In this document: piece by piece, positions 38,099 to 46,043 of the stretch
Layout: each line of letters opens with the position of its first letter
How positions within the stretch are numbered: position 1 is the stretch's first letter
Source: a virus
DNA: 64,000 nt
Reading direction: 5' to 3' (one strand)
Virus record (IMG/VR): IMGVR_UViG_3300048011_000525
Location: 1-64,000 of that record
Made by a program: the position numbers and the translations under genes
The notes under the pieces: generated by a model
Database searches by the model: none
What the model saw: the letters and a program-made list of their open reading frames with translations, nothing else
What the model was told of the DNA's origin: nothing

Positions 38099-38869
38099 TT
38101 AATCCCTTCTTTCAATGTCTTCTTCATAACACTTTCCCCGTTGTATTTCAAGGATGTGTGCATTTTCTTTACCTGGATTGCTTGCTTTGTGCCAAACTTC
38201 TTTAGCAATGTTATAAGGTCTACTTTCAGGTTCTAATAGTATTGAACTTTGTACACTGTTCCATTCAGTGTCCATTTTTACTTTACCTTCTAGTACGGCC
38301 CATTGTTCTGAACGTTTAAAATGTTTTTGATCACTTAAACTTTTGCCAGGATAAATTACAAGTTCTTTTACTTTGTAACCTTTCTCAGGCTTGTCATCTA
38401 GCACACGCCAATAGCCCCAGTCACGTTCTGTCTTTTGCGTTTTCCACTCATCAAGTATCCAACTGCTACTGTTGGCTTTGTTACTGCCGCCTACGCCAAA
38501 TGCAAACTCGCACCAACGATAGCCACCGTATACTTCATATTCAGGAGTTGTTGTATTGGTTCGATCTCCGCCGTTTGCAAAGATCATAATGTCGTCACCT
38601 GAAATCATTGTTGCTACTTGGCCAATTGCTTTGTTTGCTGTGTTGTCTAGATCGTCAAATCCAATAACCTGATCAACTACTTCTAGTTCTTTTATAATAG
38701 CACAACGTTCTTCAAAAGACATAAATGGTCTGCCTTTTTTGCGTGTTAACCAGTCGTCGCTATTCACGCCAACAATAAGTTTGTTGCCGAGTTTTTTTGC
38801 TGCTTTAAAATAGGCAATATGCCCTGAATGGAGAGGATCAAACCCTCCGGTAACTAACACTACTTTCAT
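38099..38869 (-). CDS. fusion: nucleotidyltransferase plus cupin phosphomannose-isomerase-like domain, 256 aa, predicted leaderless
   Basis: Residues 1-120 show GGFDPLHSGH and GVNSDDW of the RfaE/TagD-type nucleotidyltransferase. Residues 150-250 form a type II mannose-6-phosphate isomerase cupin (DWGYWRVLDD, KHFKRSEQW, EVWHKASNPG). Each part is normal in cells, but joined it would take sugar phosphate to an activated sugar. CATAAATA ends 5 nt before ATG. Substrate unknown; heptose or mannose phosphate are candidates. Confidence 0.72.
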   Translation of the reverse strand: MKVVLVTGGFDPLHSGHIAYFKAAKKLGNKLIVGVNSDDWLTRKKGRPFMSFEERCAIIKELEVVDQVIGFDDLDNTANKAIGQVATMISGDDIMIFANGGDRTNTTTPEYEVYGGYRWCEFAFGVGGSNKANSSSWILDEWKTQKTERDWGYWRVLDDKPEKGYKVKELVIYPGKSLSDQKHFKRSEQWAVLEGKVKMDTEWNSVQSSILLEPESRPYNIAKEVWHKASNPGKENAHILEIQRGKCYEEDIERRD

Positions 38870-38874
38870 GTAGA

Positions 38875-38882
38875 TATTTATG
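38875..38882 (-). promoter_or_regulatory. late promoter box CATAAATA, 5 nt from ATG
   Basis: Minus-strand CATAAATA separated from ATG 38869 by TCTAC; predicts a leaderless mRNA. Confidence 0.6.
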
Positions 38883-38889
38883 TGCGCAG

Positions 38890-39528
38890 TTATTGACTTT
38901 TTATGTTATTGAGTTCTTCTATTGTTAATGCCCAAGTAGACATTGCAAGATCATAATTGTAATTAACGATATCTTGATACTCGTCGTTGCTTAGATTTTG
39001 AAAATTATGATTTTCTAAATATTTAAAAGTTTTTAAGAAATTTTTACCTAAGGGTGTTTCTTTAAATAGTATTGGAACTGTTTTGGAAAAAACGGTTTCT
39101 ATAAATCTATACGTCCAAGCATTATCATGATTATACCATTCGCCATTATGATTAGGAACAAGACTATATTTTGTTTGTGATATTATAGTATAGTATTCTT
39201 TATCAAAATCGTACTTTATTGCCTTATCTCTTCCTTTTTTTGAATTAACAATAAAGCTATTTTTGCCTTTGTACTTTTGAAGTAATTCTTGTCTACCTTT
39301 ATCTTCAAAGTGTCCTACAAAGCAAAAATCATATTTTTTATCCTTTGCTATTTTATCAATTTGATTAATATAACTTAAAGGATATTTAAGTTCAAATTTA
39401 AGTGTGTCGTTAAGAGTTATAAATCCATTTTGATGATCTACTATAATATCAAATTTAGAAGAGTCTATATTATTTTCTATTAAACACTTTTCAAATAGTT
39501 TATATTGTAATTTGTCTTTATCTTTCAT
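38890..39528 (-). CDS. exostosin-like glycosyltransferase, 212 aa
   Basis: The motif SLVPNHNGEWYNHDNAWTYRFIE followed by ETVFSKTVPILF (about 137-172) resembles the nucleotide-sugar-binding part of exostosin/GT47 enzymes. Only the C-terminal type domain is present. Lys/Asn-rich with very AT-rich codons, like the neighbouring island genes, which suggests transfer from a low-GC source. It overlaps the pyruvyl transferase by 4 bp. Confidence 0.5.
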   Translation of the reverse strand: MKDKDKLQYKLFEKCLIENNIDSSKFDIIVDHQNGFITLNDTLKFELKYPLSYINQIDKIAKDKKYDFCFVGHFEDKGRQELLQKYKGKNSFIVNSKKGRDKAIKYDFDKEYYTIISQTKYSLVPNHNGEWYNHDNAWTYRFIETVFSKTVPILFKETPLGKNFLKTFKYLENHNFQNLSNDEYQDIVNYNYDLAMSTWALTIEELNNIKSQ

Positions 39529-40229
39529 GCTAACTCTAAAAATTGTTCTTCTATATCTTTTGTTAAATCTTTGTTTCGATCATAATATTTTATGTTATCT
39601 AAACTCTTATTTGGATCAGTTAAACTGCATCCTACTGACATAAAGTAATCATAAAATTTTGTATCATCGCCTTTTACTTTTTTACTTAGTTTAATCCAAG
39701 CGGCCGGAATACCATACGCATGTGCTGCAATAATTCCGTGTAAACTACTACTAATTATTTTTTCACATTTAGTAATTTCTTGTGCTACTACTAATGGATC
39801 TTGATTAATAACGTCTATAATATTATATTTTGGAAAGTTCTCTTTTGCAAATTTATAATCTACAAAATGTGGAACAATACCTATCTTATATTCTTTTTTA
39901 CTTTCTTTACAAAACTTTGGCAACAATAAAGCAGGATCTCCATAAATATCGGGACAGACACCTCCGTCTCGAATTACATACTTTCTTGTTAACGGACCTC
40001 TTACAAATTTATATGTAGAATTAGGATTTAACTTATATTTTTTACTTGCAGTTCCTGATCCTAAAATTAATGCATTATCGTTTGCTAATCTTGCTATGCT
40101 TCCTATGCATAAAGTATTAGCACTATCCTTTTCTGTAAATTTGTAATTTAAATTATAGTAATCAAAAATATAAGGACTTAATAAGTCTCCAAAGTTATTA
40201 TCTTGTTTCATCCACCAAAGATTATACAT
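39525..40229 (-). CDS. polysaccharide pyruvyl transferase, 234 aa
   Basis: NNFGDLLSPYI (start), RGPLTRK and GDPALLLP (about 78-105), and SSSLHGIIAAHAYGIPAAWIK (about 159-179) are the conserved features of the CsaB/WcaK pyruvyl transferase family. It adds a pyruvate ketal from PEP to a sugar of a capsule or LPS. It is in the middle of the glycan island with 1-4 bp overlaps on both sides. Confidence 0.8.
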   Translation of the reverse strand: MYNLWWMKQDNNFGDLLSPYIFDYYNLNYKFTEKDSANTLCIGSIARLANDNALILGSGTASKKYKLNPNSTYKFVRGPLTRKYVIRDGGVCPDIYGDPALLLPKFCKESKKEYKIGIVPHFVDYKFAKENFPKYNIIDVINQDPLVVAQEITKCEKIISSSLHGIIAAHAYGIPAAWIKLSKKVKGDDTKFYDYFMSVGCSLTDPNKSLDNIKYYDRNKDLTKDIEEQFLELA

Positions 40230-40909
40230 TAAAGATTCCTTGTTAAACTTTCAGTTTCAATATTACTACCAATTGCATAAAAAGGATGTAATCTTACTAC
40301 AGTAGGTACAGTAGTTTTAAGATTCAAAAGAGTATTGTTTATTTGCTGATCAGCAGGTCTATGTCCGTATGTTCTTGCACTATATACTAGTTTCCGGGCG
40401 CCCCTGGGTTTTAGTATATATGAATACGCACCTTTAAAGTAATTACTTATACCGTGTTTGCTTAAATTTTTACTAGAAGGATTTATATAATCTTGTATAG
40501 TTATAGAACTATGCTTTTCTTGATCTAATAATTTATCGTACTTACTACTATAAGGATCTAATCTGTCTAATTTAAGTACATCAGTAAATCCGTCTAATAT
40601 GTCGTTAGGCAATCTTCTAATAAAATAACCGTCATGTTCTAGTATAATAATGGGCTCATTTAGATCTATACATTTTTCCCAGAGATAGAAATGACTGAAA
40701 AAACAACCCGAAACACCGGGTCTATTTTTCTTAAATTTACCAGCTTTTACAATTCCAGTACGTTCGTAATGGTATTCTGAATTATGACCGTTTATAGCTT
40801 TAAAAAAATCAGGCTGCAAGTTAAATTTAACAGCCTGTTCGTAACACTCTTGTGCCATTCGACACGAATGATCATTTTCTTCTAGTCGAATAATAAAACT
40901 TTTTATCAA
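40229..40909 (-). CDS. glycosyltransferase family 25 (LPS type), 226 aa
   Basis: GVSGCFFSHFYLWEKCI (about 65-81) and IIILEHDGYF (about 87-96) are the GT25 signature with the DG/DxD-like metal site; these enzymes add galactose or glucose to LPS outer core. Length fits (E. coli WaaI-type enzymes are longer). Ends in a run abutting UvsY, so it may be co-transcribed with replication genes. Confidence 0.75.
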   Translation of the reverse strand: MIKSFIIRLEENDHSCRMAQECYEQAVKFNLQPDFFKAINGHNSEYHYERTGIVKAGKFKKNRPGVSGCFFSHFYLWEKCIDLNEPIIILEHDGYFIRRLPNDILDGFTDVLKLDRLDPYSSKYDKLLDQEKHSSITIQDYINPSSKNLSKHGISNYFKGAYSYILKPRGARKLVYSARTYGHRPADQQINNTLLNLKTTVPTVVRLHPFYAIGSNIETESLTRNL

Positions 40910-41361
40910 AGACTTGCATCCTCCATGCCAGCAACACGTAACTTAACTACATTAGTAATTTGCCATTGCTTTTGATCAAGTGCTTTAAGCACACCTAACC
41001 ACTTGTTGCGCATAAGAGCAAACTCGTTAATAATCTTTTCGTAGTCAACAACGTCTGCCTCACCGTCTACGTATTTTTCAACGTCACGGCTTGACAGAGC
41101 TCGTTGATAATTTTCAAGATATTTCTTAAAGTATGAACTACGCAATCTGCGTAGCTCAATATTTAAGTAGTTTAGGATTGCTTCAATTTCTTGAAGTTGG
41201 TTAAAGCGATGTTCTACAATGCCCGGCATACTTGCTGCCGCTTTTTCTACATTGCCTGCAAGTTTGCATTCAACTCTTGCGTCTACTAATTCCTGTTCAA
41301 AGTATGCTACAGCATTAGGAATTTTGCCTACGTCACGAGATATCTCGCTATACCAACCCAT
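40906..41361 (-). CDS. uvsY: recombination mediator UvsY-like, 151 aa
   Basis: A 151-residue helical protein with FNQLQEIEAILNYLNIELRRLRSSYFKKYLENYQRALSSRDVEKYVDGE, the pattern of UvsY of marine T4-like phages (T4: 137). It sits next to uvsX and gp32, as in the family. UvsY loads UvsX on gp32-covered ssDNA. It overlaps the GT25 gene end. Confidence 0.72.
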   Translation of the reverse strand: MGWYSEISRDVGKIPNAVAYFEQELVDARVECKLAGNVEKAAASMPGIVEHRFNQLQEIEAILNYLNIELRRLRSSYFKKYLENYQRALSSRDVEKYVDGEADVVDYEKIINEFALMRNKWLGVLKALDQKQWQITNVVKLRVAGMEDASL

Positions 41362-41364
41362 AAA

Positions 41365-41595
41365 TTAATCCCATTCTTCTTCTTCGTCAAGAACATCATC
41401 GTCATCTAAGTCTAAATAATAGTTAATGGCATGATCAAGTGCATAATCATTTCCTAAACAATTAGTAAGTGTATCATCAGCTGTACCCATGTCTGCCATT
41501 AAATCTACAAATCGTTCAGCAGCCATCTCGACATGTTTTTTATCAAGATACTCCTTAAACATATTCCAAACATCTATGATCTGTTCTTCTTCCAT
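41365..41595 (-). CDS. small acidic protein between uvsX and uvsY, 76 aa
   Basis: A very acidic 76-residue protein ending in DDDDVLDEEEEWD, 5 bp downstream of uvsX. Small acidic proteins occur at this position in related phages. Acidic tails of this kind often bind ssDNA-binding protein sites or mimic DNA; function not established. Confidence 0.65.
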   Translation of the reverse strand: MEEEQIIDVWNMFKEYLDKKHVEMAAERFVDLMADMGTADDTLTNCLGNDYALDHAINYYLDLDDDDVLDEEEEWD

Positions 41596-41600
41596 ACAGT

Positions 41601-42692
41601 TTACTCCTCGACTGGTTGTAATTCATCAGTGTCAATGTCTTCGGTAACATCGTCGTCCGCGGTATTTACCACTTGCGATTGTTTTACGAGATAATCTGAC
41701 ATTACCTTGTCGAGGTTTTCACCAATCCACTTTTTACGATAGTCAAGGATTTCTTCACCATCAAGTGTAGTGTATGCAAGCCTGTTGCCTTGCTTTTTAA
41801 TAATGTCTTTTGCTTCAAACAATTCAAGCAAGCCACTATAAGGATTCATACCTGTTTCGTATGGAATCTTAACCTGTACGCCTTCAAACGGTTTAGCATA
41901 ACGTGTTTTCATAACTTTACAGCCTGCACGAATACCCATAACCTGGCTAATCTTATTGCCATCTTCATCTTCTTTTAGTTTCAATTTCTTCATTGCAACT
42001 ACAATAGATGATGCATAGATAAAGCCTTGTCCACCTGAAATCTTATCATCTGGATCAAACATATCTTGCGATGCGTATGTGTGGTTAGTACAAACTAATC
42101 CTACGTTATGGCTACCAATCATGTTAACTGTATTACGAACAAGTGAAGTCAATGCCTTAGGCTTACGACCCATATCACCTTTCATATCACCTTTGTTAAA
42201 CTGATCAACATCTGTAGGTGTTAGCAACATACCCAAACTATCAATAACAAACAATACTTTAGGACGATCTTCGTCTGGCATTGCTTTGTAGTCTGTCATA
42301 AATGTTGAAATAGTTTTTGCTACATCATCAATCATTGACATATTAAGTTTAAGTAGTTTTTCTTCTGAAGTGTCTACATCTAATGCATGTAGCCACGATT
42401 CATCAAGTGCATTCTCTGAGTCAATTAGTACTACAAAAATGCCTTGTTTTTGTGCTTCTTTTACAATGTTACCTGCACAGATATATGATTTACCTGCACC
42501 AGACTCTCCTGCAAAAACTGTAACCTTACCCATTGGAACACCTTTGTTAAAGTCTCCTGAGATAAGATAGTTGAGTGCGTAGTTACCTGTGCTAATCCAA
42601 TCAGTAGGGTCATTAAAACCTGCACTCATACCTGAAATAGATTTAGTTAACGAGTTTCTAAACTTCGTTGGGTCGAATGATTTATTCGCCAT
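41601..42692 (-). CDS. uvsX: recombinase UvsX (RecA-like), 363 aa
   Basis: Walker A GESGAGKS (62-69), Walker B VLFVIDSLG, then the RecA-type ISGGQGF motif. Length is slightly below T4 UvsX (391), and the C-terminus is acidic (DDDVTEDIDTDELQPVEE), as expected for gp32/UvsY interaction. Good ribosome-binding site. Central to recombination-dependent replication. Confidence 0.95.
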   Translation of the reverse strand: MANKSFDPTKFRNSLTKSISGMSAGFNDPTDWISTGNYALNYLISGDFNKGVPMGKVTVFAGESGAGKSYICAGNIVKEAQKQGIFVVLIDSENALDESWLHALDVDTSEEKLLKLNMSMIDDVAKTISTFMTDYKAMPDEDRPKVLFVIDSLGMLLTPTDVDQFNKGDMKGDMGRKPKALTSLVRNTVNMIGSHNVGLVCTNHTYASQDMFDPDDKISGGQGFIYASSIVVAMKKLKLKEDEDGNKISQVMGIRAGCKVMKTRYAKPFEGVQVKIPYETGMNPYSGLLELFEAKDIIKKQGNRLAYTTLDGEEILDYRKKWIGENLDKVMSDYLVKQSQVVNTADDDVTEDIDTDELQPVEE

Positions 42693-42722
42693 GTGTATCT
42701 CCTATCTAAAAAGTTGGGCAAC

Positions 42723-42760
42723 TAAAAAGGGTTGCAATCAGTAAAAGCAACCCTTTTAGC
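42723..42760 (-). terminator. terminator after gp32
   Basis: AAAAGGGTTGC (42725-42735) and GCAACCCTTTT (42747-42757): an 11-bp stem ending in T-runs in the leftward direction. Confidence 0.8.
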
Positions 42761-42769
42761 TTGCTCTTA

Positions 42770-43741
42770 TTAACCTTGACGGCTTCTAATCATTGCTAGA
42801 ATGTCTTGGGCGTTGCCACCTTCTGCAGGAGCCGCTTCAGCCGCTGGTGCTGGAGTTGCTACTGGTGCTGCCTCTGCTACTGGAGCAGGTGCTGCCGCAG
42901 GAGTTGGTGCAGGAGTACTTGCTGCCGGAGCAACAGGGTCACCTGTACGTTGTGCCATACCCGCTGGACGGAAATATTGTCCCCAACGATCCATGTCAAA
43001 TGCTTCACCATCTACTGATGCTTCGAACATTTCTTGCATGACTTTGAGTTCAACATCGCCTGGCTTTTTAGGTAAGAAGTCACTTAGATTAAACAATCCG
43101 TGTGCATTAACAGCAGCCATTTCATTATCACCTAGTGGACGATCTCTACGTGCCCAATTAGATGTTGAATAGTCTGCATATCCGCCTTTAGTAGTTTTAT
43201 TAAGACGGAAGTCTACACCAGCAGTATAATCTGTTGGCAATTCTTCCATATCTGGATCCATAAGCGCCTGCTTAATGATATTGAAGATTTGAGGACCGAT
43301 AATAAATCTACGGATTGGATTCTCCGGAGTAGTGTCCTCGTTTAATGGGTTATCCGTTACAAAGCCTTGGAAGATGTAAGAACGCTTTTTCCAATACTTA
43401 CGACCCATATCTTCTAGACTTGGATCTTTAAACCAACCACGTACTTCGTTAAGAATGTTACATGTTTCGCCATACATTTCCATACACGGAATTTGTACTT
43501 GTACTGGACGCGAATCTGTTTGTCCTTTAACGCCTGCAAATGGTAGTTTAATTACCAAACGCTCTTGCCAAAAGAATGTGTTATCAGCGTTGCCATCAGG
43601 AAGGAAACGCAGAGTTGAACTCTCGCCTTCTTTCATATTCCAAAATGGGTAAATGCTGTTGTCACCACCGCCTGAATTGCGGTTGTTGTTTCCTGATTCT
43701 TGCTCTTTGAGCTTTGCTCGGATTTCTGCTAATGATGCCAT
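42770..43741 (-). CDS. 32: single-stranded DNA-binding protein gp32, 323 aa
   Basis: The OB-type core with aromatic residues (YPFWNMKEGESSTLRFLPDG) and a zinc-related CMEMYGETC segment match gp32. The C-terminal third (about 265-305) is a long Ala/Pro linker leading to a short tail; the very end (GNAQDILAMIRSRQG) is less acidic than T4. SD TAGGAGG before ATG. Confidence 0.9.
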   Translation of the reverse strand: MASLAEIRAKLKEQESGNNNRNSGGGDNSIYPFWNMKEGESSTLRFLPDGNADNTFFWQERLVIKLPFAGVKGQTDSRPVQVQIPCMEMYGETCNILNEVRGWFKDPSLEDMGRKYWKKRSYIFQGFVTDNPLNEDTTPENPIRRFIIGPQIFNIIKQALMDPDMEELPTDYTAGVDFRLNKTTKGGYADYSTSNWARRDRPLGDNEMAAVNAHGLFNLSDFLPKKPGDVELKVMQEMFEASVDGEAFDMDRWGQYFRPAGMAQRTGDPVAPAASTPAPTPAAAPAPVAEAAPVATPAPAAEAAPAEGGNAQDILAMIRSRQG

Positions 43742-43822
43742 AGTTAATGCCTCCTAAATGTTATGCCTATGTGCAGTAGCTACATTGCTACTAGTGCCTG
43801 TTTTGTTTGTAGCACAGTTCTT

Positions 43823-43851
43823 ATTATATGCTATTCTACAAACGTTGTCAA
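43823..43851 (-). promoter_or_regulatory. sigma70-type promoter of gp32
   Basis: Minus strand TTGACA (43846-43851), 17-bp spacer, TATAAT (43823-43828), about 80-nt leader before ATG 43741. Confidence 0.85.
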
Positions 43852-43904
43852 GTCTTTTTTAAAGAAAAACTTAAAAACTTAATGGATTACTCATCCAATT
43901 CTAT

Positions 43905-46031
43905 TTATCTTAAGCCTGCTAGTTCTTTCATTCTTTCGAATTCTTCTGACTGTCCTGCTTTTGATCTAATGTAGTCTGCTAAGATTAACATTCTATCAGC
44001 AGCTTCGCCTGCTGTATCTTTCTTTAAAGGATTGTCAAAAATGCTAAATGTTTTCTTAGTAAATTCTTTTGCTTTCTGCTCAAGCATGTCTGCAACTTTA
44101 TCCATCGGTGCATTATACTTCTTGAGCATATCAACCATTTTTTGTGCTGCACTGTCGTCGCCCATAACAAAATCTTTAGTAATACCTTGTAACAGCTTTT
44201 CAAGTACACCTGCTCCGCCATCGTCTGGTAGACCTTCTTCCATGTCTGCTTCTTTGTAGCCCATTACTTCTGCAACTTTGTCACTGATCATTTCAATGAA
44301 CTTTTTAGCAGGAGTAATGTATTGCTCGCCGTAGTCTTTTTCTACCATTGTTAATACTGCTGTTTCGCCTTTTGGAAACTGCCCTGTTTCACGATCGAAG
44401 TAACTAAGAATAAATTCGCCTAACGGTGTTTTTTCGTCTTCTTTTTCTAATTTAATCTTTTCGCCATCTGGACCATCAATTTCGTCGCCTTTTTTCTTGC
44501 CATCTCTTTTAGCATCTTGTACTGCTTTAGCGTATGCATTGCCTTCATCCATGTTGTCCATTACGTTAGCAACCATTTCGGCAGCTTCTTCGCCGTCTGT
44601 TCCGGTAATTTTTTCTATATCGTCAAACATTGCTTTAGTAATAGGCATAGCTTCTAGTGCTTTTTCTTGATCGTCGTAATCCCAATCTGCGTAAGGCTTA
44701 CCAATCATTTTTTCTGCTTTTGCAGTTTCATTTTGTTCGTAAGCATCACTAAAGATTCCACTATCCATTAAGAACTTTACGTAGCCTTCTGGAAGAGTGT
44801 CGCCGTTGTTACCAATTTTTGTTTCGTATTTTTTGACCCAGGCTTCAATCTCACTTGTCTTTTCTTCTTCGCCTTCTGCAAATTGACCCATCATCTCGTT
44901 AAAGCCTTGCTCTAGTTCGGCTTCTTCTGGTACACAATTGTTGACACGTTTGCCGCCCTTCATTTTAGTTTTAGGGTTGCCAATCTTTTTACCGTCCCAA
45001 CATGCTGGCCCGCCTGCTGGTGAGCTTTTCTTTTCACTCATTAAATCTTCAGCAGTAAGTTCTTCAGCCTTAGTTGCTTCACTTACTAGTTTATAAATGT
45101 ACGGGAATACATCTGCTAATTCTTCATTAAACTGCTTGATAGTTAATTGATCAATCCAATTTTCAGCAACATCACTTGGAACATCTTCCATTACTGCTGG
45201 AGCAAATGCTTCAAATGTTTCTTTGTAATATGCAGGACGTTGTAGAGATTCTAGTGTCTTTTTAACTGTGGCGATACGTGTTTTAACTACGTCCATATAC
45301 TCGCTTAGGCTTTCTGCCATTACAGCACTACGACCCATGTAAGTTTTAAACTTGCGCAATTTTGACATTTCTTCTGACATACTAACAATATGCTTACCAA
45401 AATCATCATAAGCGTTTCCGCCTTCTGCTACGTGACGTGCCATTGCTCTTGCACCAGTTAAGTGCTTGTATGGATATTTAAATCTTTCGCCTTCTGCGCT
45501 TTCGATGTATAATGAGCCAACTTTCTTTGCTCTACCACCTGGTATTTCTTGATTAATGCCTTCGGTGTGTTTAATCATTAAACGTGCTCCATCAAAGTCT
45601 TGATAACTTACTCTTGATGTGCCGTACATCTTTGATTCATTCATGTTTTCGTCCCCGCCACGGTTATTTGCTAAAAATTTGTAATCTCTACTATCTAAAT
45701 TTGATTTAGTAATATCTCTTGTGTCAAATGCTAGTGTTCGCTTTCTTGCAAACATTCTCAATTCTTTTAAAAAGTCGTACCAGCCAGTCTTAGTTGAGTC
45801 ACCTTCGTTGGCAACTAAATCTTCACCATAAACAACTGCTACACCTTTTTCATCTAAACTTATGCTTACTTTTCCTACAGGACGTCCTTCACTAACAAAG
45901 TTAAAGTCGAAGTAACGACCTAACTTAGGTTCGTTTGTTACATTACCTTCGGCATCGCCGATAGTAACACTAGGAAAACGTCCTCGTATTTTATTGAATA
46001 GTTCTTCTGCTGTTAAGTCTAAATTCTGCAT
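43905..46031 (-). CDS. large virion-associated protein, 708 aa, predicted leaderless
   Basis: The start is set at ATG 46031 (MQNLDLTAEELFNKIRGRF) because a late box ends 4 nt upstream; the longer frame overlaps terminase. It is acidic, helical and low-complexity in the middle, with a PACWDGKKIGNPKTKMK...NNCVP segment and a C-terminal EFERMKELAGLR. The (M)KELAGL ending recurs in structural proteins of marine T4-like phages. Function unknown; virion or head-core material is likely by position after the terminase. Confidence 0.6.
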   Translation of the reverse strand: MQNLDLTAEELFNKIRGRFPSVTIGDAEGNVTNEPKLGRYFDFNFVSEGRPVGKVSISLDEKGVAVVYGEDLVANEGDSTKTGWYDFLKELRMFARKRTLAFDTRDITKSNLDSRDYKFLANNRGGDENMNESKMYGTSRVSYQDFDGARLMIKHTEGINQEIPGGRAKKVGSLYIESAEGERFKYPYKHLTGARAMARHVAEGGNAYDDFGKHIVSMSEEMSKLRKFKTYMGRSAVMAESLSEYMDVVKTRIATVKKTLESLQRPAYYKETFEAFAPAVMEDVPSDVAENWIDQLTIKQFNEELADVFPYIYKLVSEATKAEELTAEDLMSEKKSSPAGGPACWDGKKIGNPKTKMKGGKRVNNCVPEEAELEQGFNEMMGQFAEGEEEKTSEIEAWVKKYETKIGNNGDTLPEGYVKFLMDSGIFSDAYEQNETAKAEKMIGKPYADWDYDDQEKALEAMPITKAMFDDIEKITGTDGEEAAEMVANVMDNMDEGNAYAKAVQDAKRDGKKKGDEIDGPDGEKIKLEKEDEKTPLGEFILSYFDRETGQFPKGETAVLTMVEKDYGEQYITPAKKFIEMISDKVAEVMGYKEADMEEGLPDDGGAGVLEKLLQGITKDFVMGDDSAAQKMVDMLKKYNAPMDKVADMLEQKAKEFTKKTFSIFDNPLKKDTAGEAADRMLILADYIRSKAGQSEEFERMKELAGLR

Positions 46032-46035
46032 ATTG

Positions 46036-46043
46036 TATTTATC
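46036..46043 (-). promoter_or_regulatory. late promoter box GATAAATA, 4 nt from ATG
   Basis: Minus-strand GATAAATA followed by CAAT and ATG 46031; overlaps the terminase stop codon. Confidence 0.65.

Noticed and set aside
42801-43172. Long plus-strand frames opposite gp32
   Set aside because: Produced by the Ala/Pro-rich linker codons of gp32 read on the other strand; composition is artificial.
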